Source: Pachyseris speciosa (taxonomy: Eukaryota > Cnidaria > Anthozoa > Scleractinia > Pachyseridae). Taken from it: DNA of 64,000 bases. This document shows, in pieces, positions 49,158-61,385 of this stretch. Position 1 is the stretch's first letter; each line of letters starts with the position of its first letter. The notes beneath the pieces were generated by a model. It did not search any database. It saw nothing but the letters and a program-made list of their open reading frames with translations, and was not told the origin of the DNA. Location: positions 53,501-117,500 of the forward strand of contig JAEMWC010001628.1 in NCBI GenBank assembly GCA_016490735.1, read 5' to 3'. Both the position numbers and the translations under genes were made by a program.

Positions 49158-49690
49158 TAAGTTAAAATGAAACTGGACAGATTGTCTGTAGTTCAGTGGC
49201 ATAGTCAACTGACAAATCGTTTAGACGCGTTAAAACTGCCTTGTCCCCGATGACAAAACGGTACAGTAGAAACACAAACGATCTAACCTAAATATAAATA
49301 ATTCAGCTTTCCTTTGTAGAACGGCACAGACTAAGCTGAATTGGACAAAGGAGAGAAAAAACTGTTTTAGCGTATGCGAATTGGTTTAGCCTTACACCAA
49401 ATGGTCTAGCGTATGGTGAATCGGTTAAGTTAAAATGAAACTGGACAGGTTGTCTGTAGTTCAGTCGAATAGTCAACTGACAAATCGTTTAGACAGCGTT
49501 AAAACTGCCTTGTCCCCGATGACAAAACGGTACAGTAGAAACACAAACGATCTAACCTAATTATAAATAATTCAGCTTTCCTTTGTAGAACGGCACAGAC
49601 TAAGCTGAATTGGACAAAGGACAGAAAAATTGTTTAGCGTATGCGAATTGGTTTAGCCTTACACCAAATGGTTTAGCGTATGGTGAATTG
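49158..49690. repeat. Tandem duplication, unit about 267 bp
   Basis: 49158-49424 and 49425-49690 are adjacent copies starting ttaagttaaaatgaaactgg, with few differences. Each ends in tggtttagcgtatggtgaat-type repeats. Confidence 0.9.
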
Positions 49691-49950
49691 GTTTAACTTT
49701 ACATGAAATGGTTTAGTGTATCTTTAATTGATTTAGCCTTACAAATGGTTTAGCGTATGGTGAATCGGTTTGTCTATACATCAAATGGTTTACCGTACGG
49801 TGAGTCGGTTTAGCCTTGCATCAGTGGTTTAGCGTATGGTGAATCGGTTTAGTTTTACATGAAATGGTTTAGCGTATGGTGAATCGGTTTAGCCTTACTC
49901 AGACAAATGTTTACATTGAATGAAATGAAGTGAAATGGTTTAGCGTTATT
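49691..49950. repeat. Short tandem repeats (ggtttagcgtatggtgaatc family)
   Basis: Roughly ten degenerate copies that alternate aaatggtttagcgtatgg and tgaatcggtttagcctta, continuing directly from the end of the preceding duplication. They lie about 1.5 kb upstream of the integrase gene. Confidence 0.85.
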
Positions 49951-51409
49951 CCCATGCTCGCCGAACCGCAAAAAATACAACAGTGAAATGAACAAGTCAA
50001 GACTAAAATGTGGGGTCTGACGTCAAGATATGACGTAATACCATCAAATTTGGCGGAGTGCATTGAGGGACCGTGACACAGGCCTCACTGACTCGGTGAG
50101 CTTTCGTCTTTTCGGTGAACTCCGGTAAGTTTGCTTCCTTTGCTTCCTTTTTTTTGTAATGCATTTCTGTCCAGAAGATTTCTGTCTTAATGAGAGAAGA
50201 GAACCAGTGAGAAAATATGACAATACTTCTGGGATGAAGAACTATCCTACAAGATGTCAAGCTCATGCAAGCCGTTAAGTGGCGAAAACGTATACGGGAT
50301 ACCTTGCAACCTTGATCCAGAAAAGAGAAAAAGCCCATTATATTTTACTACAAACGGGGGAATTTAAGTTGATTTTCTGGCCTTAGTACGGTGGCTGGTG
50401 ATGGAAATGAAACGGTGGACAGTTTGTTAGACCGAATGAACTGATAACACTTCAAGTTTATTCATGTTTTCTTGTTTCATTTTTTTTCGACTATTTTCCG
50501 TTATGGTACGAATTTTGCTTTGTATTTTAACGCTATATTTTGAATTAATGACGTCGGTTTCATTGATATACTGTATGCTCATGCAATCCGATTACAGTAG
50601 AAAGATTGTCATCGGAAATAATGTAACAAACAACTGAACTCGACTCCTTTTACATCTCCATCTGAAATGTGTAGCATTGGCAATGCCTTGAATGAAAAAT
50701 GGCTACAACTGAGTTGTAACACTAATTTTTTTCCCTTGGTTTGTTTCTTTTTTATGGGCAGTGGCTTTTTAGGGAAGTACCATTTAATTTTGAGGGGGTG
50801 AGGTGAGCATTTGTTTTGTTGATGATTACTTGTCAAAATGGATCTTAAAGAGCCGACTTGTTCCCTAGCTTCACTTCGTTTGGCTCAAACGTGTCCCTGA
50901 TAAAAGTGATAAAGCTATTTTTCCAGTCTTTTCACGATCCATGTTCGGTCACGCATGTTTTTTCTTTTATCATTTTGTAGGATATGTCTCTACACTATTT
51001 CGCTTTAGATGAATTTTTTTTTTCATCTGTGAAAGTCGACAATAAATTTCTTAAGTGGAACCTTTGCTTCCCCCCCCCCCCCCCCCCCCCAACTACTTGG
51101 GATTTGCCGGTCGAATTTATAAAGCACCCCACAGATCGTGCTAGAAAGAAAACCCCAAAATTCCCCTAAGATTCGCCAGAAAGCGCAATGAAATCAGTGT
51201 ATCACTTGGCACCAGCGGTTGGCGTTTTTGCTTAAAATTTTGTTCTCTTTTTCTTTACCCATAGTACCTGTGTGCTCCAAAAGGTAAAAAGAACGCGATA
51301 GGATAACGCTTGGCAGGAGAGGAGAGAGAATTTTAATGCCAGTACTTGCTTTATATTTTCTCCATTGGATTTTGACCGTTACTCGAATTTTGACACTCCG
51401 AATAATACG
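49951..51409. other. Sequence upstream of the integrase gene
   Basis: No coding exon is recognised. A poly-C run lies at 51070-51090. ORFs here lack motifs. A promoter must lie here if the integrase gene is or was expressed, but I can support no specific element. Confidence 0.5.
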
Positions 51410-52104
51410 ATGGATTTCCAACAAAGCCTCGCGTTAGAATTAAAGGCAATTATTGATAACCTTGAAAAAGGAGATTGGGGCCATGGGTCAAAGTCAACTG
51501 CTGTGAGACTCGAGGGTCTCATTGAAACTGCGCTTCTCAATGGAGATATTTCGTTAGAATCCGTGAATTTTATGAATCAAGCTCGTCAACAGTTAATGAC
51601 GACCTCGTAAAGGGAACCATCCTTCACATCGTTTCAGGCACCCATCGAGAGTGGAGAAGGGAGGCGTGGAAGACCTAAATTTGTGATTCCTGAACAACAG
51701 CTTCTGTTTTTTAAAGGTAAATCCAAAACGAACAAAAGAAAAAAAGTCATATTTTCTATTTCCCATTTATGTTACACGCACTGATAATGACCATGAACGT
51801 AATATTCCATAGAAATTCATTTCAACCATCAAGAGATAGCTGCGATGCTAGCTGTTAGCAAGCGCGTACAGTTGAAAACAGAGTTGCGGAGTATGAACTT
51901 ACCAACCGGTCCCGCTACAGTGTCATTGACGACGAGATGTTGGACTCCTTTGTTCAACGTATCATGGTTAACTTACCTAGGTCTGGTAAGTCTTGTAAAC
52001 ACATTATGCATACTTATTTGCAATATAATTTGAATGGCAGATTACTGGCCATGCGCAACACCTTCAAATACATGAATATTTCATTACCACCATTTAGAAA
52101 CGCC

Positions 52105-52478
52105 ATTTCATCATCATCATCATCACATTATTTACCCTCGGATTTTAGAGTAGCTTGTGCAGCTAATATCTCCGAGCATTTAATCATCAGAGAGAGATAG
52201 ACCATCACACCGGGAACTACGTCCCCTACTCTTTTCGAACAGTGTGTGGGTTCTTTTACGTCCCACAGAATCAATTATGAAGAATTGTGAGACGGGGCCT
52301 ACGGTTTATCGTCCTTATCCGAGAAGACTAGAAAGTCTAACCATTTGAAGATGTTATTACAAAGGCAGCACTATCTCCTCAATTATTTAAAGACCCTGAG
52401 TGTTGGTCCGGCCGGGGTTTGAACCACCGACCTCCCGCACGCTAGTCCGGTGCTCTACCACTGAGCTAACCGGTCGGC
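52105..52478 (-). mobile_element. Second tRNA-derived SINE family, in an integrase intron
   Basis: The reverse complement starts gccgaccggttagctcagtg, a clear A box, followed by ggtggttcaaaccccggcc, a B box. A body of about 280 bp ends in TGATGA repeats near 52105-52120. It differs from the SINE family at 33951 in both head and tail. The tRNA-like head lacks a complete acceptor pairing followed by a terminator, so it is not a tRNA gene. Confidence 0.85.
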
Positions 52479-54283
52479 GGCATTTAGATACGGCCATGTA
52501 AAACCGTATTCCCCATCAAGTGCAGGGGCGGGTAAATCCCAAGGAAAGGGTAAAAACATGACAAGCCGTTACAAAACGCCGTCCTATGTCTCTTCATCGT
52601 GCTGTTATCCGATTTTTTGTATACTGTATCCTGAAAACTCTCTTTGAGTGGGATCATGTCCTTTGTTGTTACAGTTTCTCTTGCATGCATTCTACTTTAC
52701 AATAATGTTAATGACAAATATTTAGCGAGTATTGTAAGAAGTACGATATGATCATGATTGGATTTTGAATCTACAGGTTTCAAAACTATAGAGGGTTATT
52801 TACTTTCACAAGGAATACGTGTGCAGAGGGAGAGGCTAAGAAGCTCCGTCAAGAGAGTCGACCCTGTTAGTCGACGATTGCGAGCCATTAATCCCATCAT
52901 GAGACGAGTTTATAATTATCGTTACCCCCTTGCCCTGTGGCACATGGACGGGAATCATAAACTAATACGGTACGTACTGCTTCATCTAAGTAATGGATTT
53001 CTTTTATGTGGCTCATTCTGCCTTAAAGCAAGTATTTGCAGCGAGATAACTTCCAGAGGTCTCAACGGAAGGCGGCTACCTAACAGTTAAGTGTGGCATT
53101 TTACGTAACCACAAAGCACCCGTTTTGATGTTTTGTCGTGATTTGGGATGGCGAAGAGACAAAACGTGCTCGACAATTTGTCCAAAACAGAGTCGGAAAG
53201 CAGCGAATCGGAAGGAAGCAATGATGAAGTTTAATGGGCGTGTGCGCGTGGGCCTGCGAGACTCCTGCGGTTTGCTCTGAGAACAAGCATTGTACTAACT
53301 TGGCCAGCTAAACAGTTGTTTAAAATAAAATTTTCTCACGTGTTGCACCTCTCAGCAGTTCTAACCCCCCCCCCCCCCCCAACCTCACCTCCCAGAGACT
53401 CGTGCCGTCAGCACTCACTTTCACAGCCTCCTACTTCAAAGCTTATTGAAAGCTCGGAACTTCCCGTATTTCCATGCTATATTGACAGGGTGTAGCTCCG
53501 CTCTTTCTTCCTCTGCATGTTAATGATTTGTATTTTACCAACTGAGGGCACCTCGGCGTCCTTTACTGTTCTGTATTAATTTGTATCCTAGGTGGCGATT
53601 TGTGGTTCATGGCTGCATAGATGGTTACAGTCGAACGGTAGTATCCTTGAGGTGTAACACAGACAACACGTCAGCTACAGTTTTGAAACTATTTGAAGAA
53701 GCAGTATGCAAGTGGGGGTTACCTTCACGAGTGAGAGGCGATATGGGTGTTGAAAATAGAGATGTAGCTCATTACATGCTGAATCACAGCGCAAGAGGAC
53801 CTGGCAGAGCAAGTTATATAACGGGACGAAGTGTCCACAACGCCCGCATCGAACGACTTTGGAGAGATGTGTGTTTCAAACAGTACTTTCAGTCTTTTAC
53901 GACCTCTTTGTGTTTCTTGAAAGCTGTGGATACCTCGACCCGGACAATGAAGAGCATTTGTTCTGCCTTGAATATGTTTACCATCCAGTTATTAATAACT
54001 GCCTCAGTTTTCGTTCTCTCTTGGAACAATCACAAGATACGTACCGCAGGTCAAAAGAGCCCCCTTCAGCTCTTTATTTTGGAATGCAACAGAACGGTAG
54101 TGAAGGCGGCACTGTAGCATCGGAACACTTTGAAATCTTGGATGAGGTTAACACTACACAGCAATTTTTATCTGAAACATGACGTTGACAGAGATGAGCA
54201 AATCTATGTCTTACTCTCAATGTAGTTTAAGAGAAAGTATGCATGGCCAAAAGTTAGTGTCATTTGTGACTAGCATTGGTATT

Positions 54284-54443
54284 CTTGGTTTGCAACTACG
54301 TGACAGGGCGGCCATGTGGGGGGTCAAAACAATAGAAACTTTTTCGAAGAATTTACATAAAAATAGAATTTAGTTCCCAGCGGAGAGAAAGGCCATTGTT
54401 CTTGACCCCCAACATGGCCGCCGTGACGTCACTTGCAAACCAG
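54284..54443. mobile_element. 160-bp MITE in the last large integrase intron
   Basis: cttggtttgcaactacgtga with ggcggccatgtggggggtca on the left pairs with the right end, which reads tgacccccaacatggccgcc then tgacgtcacttgcaaaccag. The arms are about 50 bp. No ORF is present. Confidence 0.85.
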
Positions 54444-55558
54444 CAATAAAGAAAAAATAGCTAAAATAAAAAAAATAATAATAATAAAATTGAAATCCGT
54501 AAATACTTAAGTACGTCTGGGTGAGCTAGCACGTATGGTTCTTAGATTCTTTTCTAGTCTTTGCCACCTGCATTGGTTTTGAGTATGTGTGTGCATGCAG
54601 TGAAAATGGATTAAATTGAATTCGCAAATAAAACAAATTGTTGGGTTATATAAGCATGCGGGAATTTTTAAGAACGTGAGAGAAGAGCCTCGTGCTTCTC
54701 CAAACATCCCTCAATAATGCACTCGTCGCGTATTTTATTACCTCAATAATGCATGCACTTGATGTAGCGCGCGTGTTGTATTGGAGATATAATGCACTCG
54801 ATATGATCAATGATAGCGAGCGTAACTCTCCTAACATTTTATAAAACGTTTTAAACGCACTTAACTTGGTAAACGTTGCTCAGTAAACAATTGAACCATG
54901 ACGCAAATCTTTTTCAGGGCGATGTGTCGACGTATGGAGTAGACCCTTTGGGGACACTTCCGGAGGAAAGTGAAGAGGGGTGTTGTTTTCCCTCAGACCG
55001 TGTGTCCACTGGATTCCAATTCCCTACTAACTTTTAAAGAGAGAATGTCGGACGTTCGTGGGTAAGACAACTGGGACATTGCACCCTATCTTCATGCGAT
55101 AGAAATCATTAATCAGCTTAAAACCTAAGCAAGCAGTCAGCATGCCGTTTCATCGTGTGGACCCAAAACCGGTTTATTTGTATCATTTCATGTAATTTTT
55201 ATTGATTTCTCTACTTCTGTCATCAATGGACTGCAACAGGTCACTTTAGTGTAAGAGGCAAACCGTAAACGTCAAGAACTGACCGCGTGGCCAACAGGTT
55301 TCTGAAAATGGATTGGACAATACGAGGGTCCATCCAGTAGCATATACACAACAATTAAATGTTACATTCAGAGTAAATAAAACGACTGCGGATAAAGCTT
55401 ATTTAGGTGCATGTAATAACCAGCCAGGAGTTGATCAAAACACACATTGATTTATTCACACATAAGAATCAAGATACAGATCATGTGACCATCATGTGAT
55501 ATTGTAAATGTCACGCCACACTGTCTCGCGAGTAACAAGTTACATCATTACAGTGCAG

Positions 55559-55823
55559 TTAAACATATCCAAAAAACGTACTTGTGAAACCGTAGTCAAA
55601 AAATTTGTACACCTCTACACGGTCATCAGGCACCGATGCGCCCCCTGGCAAAGTAACTTATTTATGCACGTGTTGCTAGTGGGAAAACATGTTGTGCTGT
55701 ACTTACCGAAGCAAATGTGAGGGTGTATGCTGTAGCCCAAGATAGGCTCTGTTTCCGTTGCTGTGACAAATCTCAGTACCGTTTCCAAGGTCACTGGCCC
55801 TCTTCTTCTAGCTGAAAAATAAA

Positions 55824-55854
<31 letters not shown>

Positions 55855-56826
55855 CCATCATTTTTTATGCAATAAGACTCAGTAAAAAAATTCTCCTGGA
55901 TCGATGTACCAGGCTTGATAGTGTTAGACTTTTCGGTGAATTCTTGCTAGTTTTGTGTAGCCGTACTGTACAAGAAGACCAGTGTGTTTCTGTCTCGGAA
56001 CTACGGGCTAATAGTTGCCTCCAAATATTATTTATTACTTAGATTCGTGTCGTTATTGCACTGTTTCGTCCTCTTGTACCGTGTTTGGCATTGTTTCCAA
56101 ATTTTTATTTTTATCATTTAAATTTGCTATAGGTTTCGTGCAAACATTTACAGGCATAATGAATTAAAAATATGTGCCTAATTAGGCTGGAGGCCCCAGT
56201 ATTCGAAAAAACATTTATGTTTATTCCTTGCACTGTATCAGTAAGGATTACTCACCTACAACTTCCTTGACGTAATCCAAGAAGGTTCTGTAGGTTCTGT
56301 TTTCGGCAACTCGGATGTTGTTGCCTTCCTCCGAGAACCGTGGCTGTATCAGCTTTACTAGCTTTGAGTAGGTCAACGGAACCACTGCCGTTTTCCTCAA
56401 AAGATAGATGAGGCATGGTTTCTTTCTCATGAGCTATAATAGCAAGAATATTCCAAAAAAATATAAAATAATAATAAATAATAATAATAATAATAATAAT
56501 AATAAGGAGATAGAAATAGCCCGTATGTGTCAGATGAGAACAGTGATAATCCCTGTTGTCGTAGGTGCCCTTGGAGTTATTAGGAAAGGCACTGAAAAAC
56601 AGCTGCCCGAAATCCCAGGCAACAATAACCCACATGAAATCCAGAAAACAGCACTTCTGGGAACAGCACACATTCTGAGAAAGGTCCTCTCAATCAAGTA
56701 AATTGAACAAACACTCCTCTAGTGCCTTAGAACAATGGTTTGGTTCTGGCCCTAGAAGGTAAATGTGGACAAGTAATTAAGTGAAGTATAATAATAATAA
56801 TAATAGTAATAATAATAATAATAATA

Positions 56827-56857
<31 letters not shown>

Positions 56858-59800
56858 GTAAGGAGCCTGAATGGGAACATCACATTTTCAATTACTAGCT
56901 CATTACTTACTGTTTCAGCCATTCATAGAAAATCGGAAAACGCTCTATGAGAACAACCTTAACACCCCAACTGGGTGTGATTCTGATTTGTAGTCGGTAG
57001 TAAGACTAGATTGATAGTAGTCTTCAATTATGACCATGTGATTGACTAAAGACCATTTGCAAATTATTTAACATTTTTTATAGAGATATCACCTGGTATA
57101 ATCAAGGTGGCTCCCAAGAGTTTAGACCCGCCCATTTTTGCATACATTACAGCTAGCCCGACGGTGTGGCTAAAAAGACAAGAAAGTTTCTTGTATACCA
57201 GTAAACCTTAATCAGTACACAAAGTTTGATCCAAGTGGCGTCAAAATTCGTTGTCATGGTAACACAAAAAGAGGTTGAAAAATACCCCATTTTTTGGCAT
57301 TTGAGGATTACGAATTTATTATGAAATCTGTCAAGAGGGTTCAAAGCCACCATAAAGTTTATGTAAAAAACGACGCATTTCTGAATTCTAATACCAGTTA
57401 CCGATTTTCGTTAATTGGCAAAAATGCTTCTTTTTATTAATTAAACGCAGATATTTAAAAATGAAAAATAATCGCCGCGTCGTTTTGAAGTTATTAGAAA
57501 AATGGGTCTCTTTGACCTCTTTCGACATTTGCATAACAGCTATTTTTGATGTGGCAGCCAGTTTAATGAGTAAGGTTGATACATACGTTTCAAGACATAC
57601 AGTGCTATAAAAATACCTCAACAAGGCCAAATTTTGCAAGCCCTGTCTGAAATTGTTTTTCAGCTTCACTAAGGTTGCATGTTTGTGGACCCACTAGCCT
57701 CTGCAATTGCTCTTCCTTCAAAAAGCAAGGCAAAGGCCCACCCTGCAGCATACTGAGATCTGTTGATGTCAAAGGTTAACGTTATAGGTCCATTCTTACT
57801 TAACACTGAAATTTATAATGTATTGAAAGATGTTTTTCAATACGGGAGAAAGATAAGACTTGAAAAAGACAGACTTTCTTGTGATTGTTTGGAAGTTTTT
57901 GAGCCGTGGCAAAATGACCCACCTATCGAATAAAATAGCTACATGATAATTTATTACGATGATAAGAAAAAAAGGTCGGAAAAGATCGGCAATATATTTA
58001 GCTTACCAAAAATAAGCCCTGCTCCGTAGTAATGATTCTCGTATAATGACTTCAGATCTTCGAAAAGCTTATAATCATGGCTTACTGTTTCCTCGAACAG
58101 TCGATTCCTAATTTCTCTTATGCCACAACCCAAGAACTCTTTTCGGGGTCCCCCGTAGTCCACTGCCGACTCCCTGGTAAATGTTACTTCAAGCGGATAG
58201 CTCACTTCATATAGAGGTGGATTTGTAAGCAGTTGAACCATTGCCTCGTCGAAAATATTGTATCTGTTAATGAAGATTTCAACAGTTTTTCCTTCAGAAG
58301 ACTCATCTTCATTTTGGAGTCCAGTTGTCGTCCCCGTAAGAATTTGCTAACGAACATTTTCAAAACGGTGACTGGATCATCGCAGTTGGCCCTACGTTTA
58401 ACGGAAGTTAGAATAAAACAAAAGAGACAAAGTGAAAATTAGGAAGTAAGAATTGTGTTTTAATTATATATCAGACAAAATATGTATCGTTCTGTTTTTT
58501 CTTTTCTTTAAAAATTCCATAGACATTACATTCAGGAGATGACATTGTTTCATTCTGAATAGTTTGATGCAGGCTTTGTTAGTTACTTTGCAGGTTTCCG
58601 CTGAAGACTTAAAATAACAGCTACACATTAAAAGTGCACTTTGAAAAAGATGACGTCATGAATTGATTGAATCAGTGATTCACCCTTTAACCTGACTGAA
58701 CAGATACCTTCTGAACTGTAAAAACAAATATGTATGCTTCCTTTAACCTTAATTCTTTGGTTAAAGCAAACCAGTCATGCTAATGATTTCGCCTTATAGT
58801 CCCTTATAACAACACACAAGGGATAACTTCTGGCTTACGTTGCTTTTAGAGTGTCTTCGATAGCCTGGCGTAAGTGCTGTTGATATGGAATGTCTGCAGA
58901 GTGAACTGGAAGTCCCTGTCTATATTAAGAGGAATTAAGTTATTAATAAGTTCCCTGCACTATCAAGTCCTGAGAAGGCGATATTGCTGTTTTCAACACC
59001 ATCAACATAAAAAAATAAAATAAATAAAGCACTTTCTTGAATAACGTGTCAAAGAATTTTACACACTGGTGTTCATTGTGATTGGGGACGCTGTAAAGTG
59101 TGAAGTCGTACTTACTCCTCAACTTGGTTTTCAGCAGTTTCTTCATTGTTTGAACAGTTGCTATAATAGTAAATATAATAGTAAATAAATAAAGAAATAG
59201 ATGAATGAATGAACAAACGAACGACCAATGGCATGCTAAACCCCCAAAGGTATTTTAAGGAACGTTCGCGCTAATCCTTCTTTTTGCCCCACCCCTATAA
59301 GTATAAACACTTATAGAGCTTGGCGCGATGATTTAACTCGCGTAGATTCCTGGTGTATACCCTGTTTTCCTTTTTCCAAGGGAGAAAAAAGAAAACAAAA
59401 AAAAAAATGTGACCGTGAGAAGGTACTTTCTTTCCGTTTCCTTCTCACTGCTTTTAGACTCGAGTTCATCCAGTCTGCGACCATGCATGATAAGCAATTA
59501 ATCCGTCCAATTATCAAAGCTTGGTCTTTCCTACGGTTTTTCTGCAAAACGAACGTATTGATCCCCGATTTGTCTGCCATTCTGGCTGCAGTAAAAGCCT
59601 TGCAAAAAAAATTTGAGTTGGCACGGACGTACTCAAGACATTTTAATTTTCTAAACGATATCAGTGATGCGGGAAGTTACCTTTCAAAGGATGTTTCTCT
59701 AAATTCTTGATTGGCTGCTCCGGGTCCATTTCTAAAGATCAGAATGCCATTGTATCAATACTTTCTAAAAATTTCTGAAGTACAATAAGATGCTAAGTAG

Positions 59801-61311
59801 AGAGATATTTCAGTGAAGTTAAGACAAATATGAATAACCTTCATATCTCTTAGTGTGCTTCAGAGGGCAATATCAGGAACTTACGTTTCAGTTGTGGTTT
59901 CATTCCTTCTATTGCTGGTAGCTACGTTACTATAGATACGATCGAAATTAAAATAAATTTGATTCGATCAGATGAATTTCTGGCCCACTTTTTTCTCCGG
60001 GGAACGGGTCGTAAGGAGTGGTCTGGACATAAGACAAGGGGGACATTAAATGATTTTACATTGGTCATTTTCCAGTGCCCCCCCCCCCCCTCCCCTCCCT
60101 CGCCCCCCACAGCAAAACAAGAAGCAAAACCAGTAATGCTAATTTCTATAAGTGCGAAAGACACTTCAACACTGCGGAATATGTAGTAAATTAAAGGGAC
60201 ACAGTCAGGTTTTGGACCGCGCTGACTGGGCACTAGTTTTCTCACTTTGAAAAGAGTTCACCTCAACCTGAAATCAAAGATACGCGTCGAGTACATCTAG
60301 AAATCCGCTTCAATCTTCGCAGTGTTTGCTCGATTTTCAATCGTTTACTGATAATACTGAAAAACCTGTTTTTTGAGTGTGATTTCGCTGGTCCTATGAT
60401 ATTATTTTATCATATTTGGTTAAAAACAGTATGGATGGGATGAATTGTGATATGTAAAGTAGCTATGAAATGGTATCTAATGTGCATGAGCACCAGCTGA
60501 CTCTTTCTCTTTAAATATCTAAGACCTACCTATTGTCTTCTTCTTGAAGTGAGTGCAGCATCGGTGGAGGATCATCTTGATCTTCATTCTAAAAAATGAA
60601 AGCAACTTATTTGCAGTCAATCTGGCAAAAAAAAAACTGTTTTAGAAAAAAAAAAGACAAGACAATTCGACGCATAACGAGAATGAGAGTAAATATTTAG
60701 AAAATAACCTAATTTACAATACTTTCTTATTATTGATACTTTAATATAAGCCAACCATGCATTTCGTAATCCCTTTAGGGTGGCTGGCATATTTTTCACT
60801 ACGTGTTTTACCTGATAATGAAGGACAAAAACTACACTCGCAAACAGAGGCTTATAAGTTGACTGATTTACGCATTATTATCAAGGCTTATTTCTTAACA
60901 GGAGTTAGAGCTAGAAAGGCGACTTTATTGCGTCTTTTAATATTGTAAATTGTATTGTCTGTAGATGTGTCGATACACTTTCTGTTAATTTCAAGTAGAA
61001 ACAAAATGTTTCATTACGTACCCCACAGATGTTCATATGCTTGCGCATGTCAGATAGCGCGACAGGCATGTTGCAAGAGAGGCAGTCTTCGTACTGGATG
61101 ACACCCACGCCAGTATCATCAGCAAGACAGATGTCTTTTTGAATAGGCCTTATATAAATACGGCCACTTCCGAAGCAGCGCAACTCGTCTGTGGTGCAGC
61201 TGCCAAACGAAACAACAGCCAGCTCAGTCCTTGATTTTTCCTTGGTCACTAGCAGTTCAAAACCCCAAAAGTCTTCAAGGGACTAAAAGCTCTAAAACAA
61301 AATTAAACGTA

Positions 61312-61385
<74 letters not shown>

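Larger units (their letters stand above)
51410..55248 (+). pseudogene. DDE integrase-core (transposase-like) gene, five to six exons, with lesions
   Basis: Exons: 51410-51716, 51813-51985, 52777-52969, 53592-54146, 54918-55061 and perhaps a tiny last exon at 55240-55248. Phases match across the introns. The start ATG begins MDFQQSLALELK. Exon 2 has EIHFNHQEIAAMLAVSKR, a helix-turn-helix-like stretch. Exon 3 ends in LWHMDGNHKLIR with the first catalytic Asp. Exon 4 has [21 protein letters not shown] with the second Asp, and [11 protein letters not shown] with the catalytic Glu. Exon 5 starts with STYGVD, the family's C-terminal motif. Lesions: an in-frame TAA at 51608, a single-base loss in exon 2 near 51870, three frame changes in exon 4 (about 53902, 54015, 54080) and one in exon 5 near 54970. 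This family is abundant in cnidarian and fish genomes. Cutting and joining DNA is the inferred ancestral role. Confidence 0.85.

Noticed and set aside
49691..49950. CRISPR-like array
   Set aside because: Repeats are degenerate and of variable length, spacers are not unique, and the genome is eukaryotic.
53592..54146. Reading the integrase core as part of an LTR retrotransposon or retrovirus
   Set aside because: There is no reverse transcriptase, protease or LTR nearby, the gene has introns, and the motifs ([15 protein letters not shown]) belong to the transposase-like integrase-core family.
58233..58442. Plus-strand ORFs between 55508 and 63111
   Set aside because: They are shadows of the minus-strand HECT exons, which have splice sites and family motifs.
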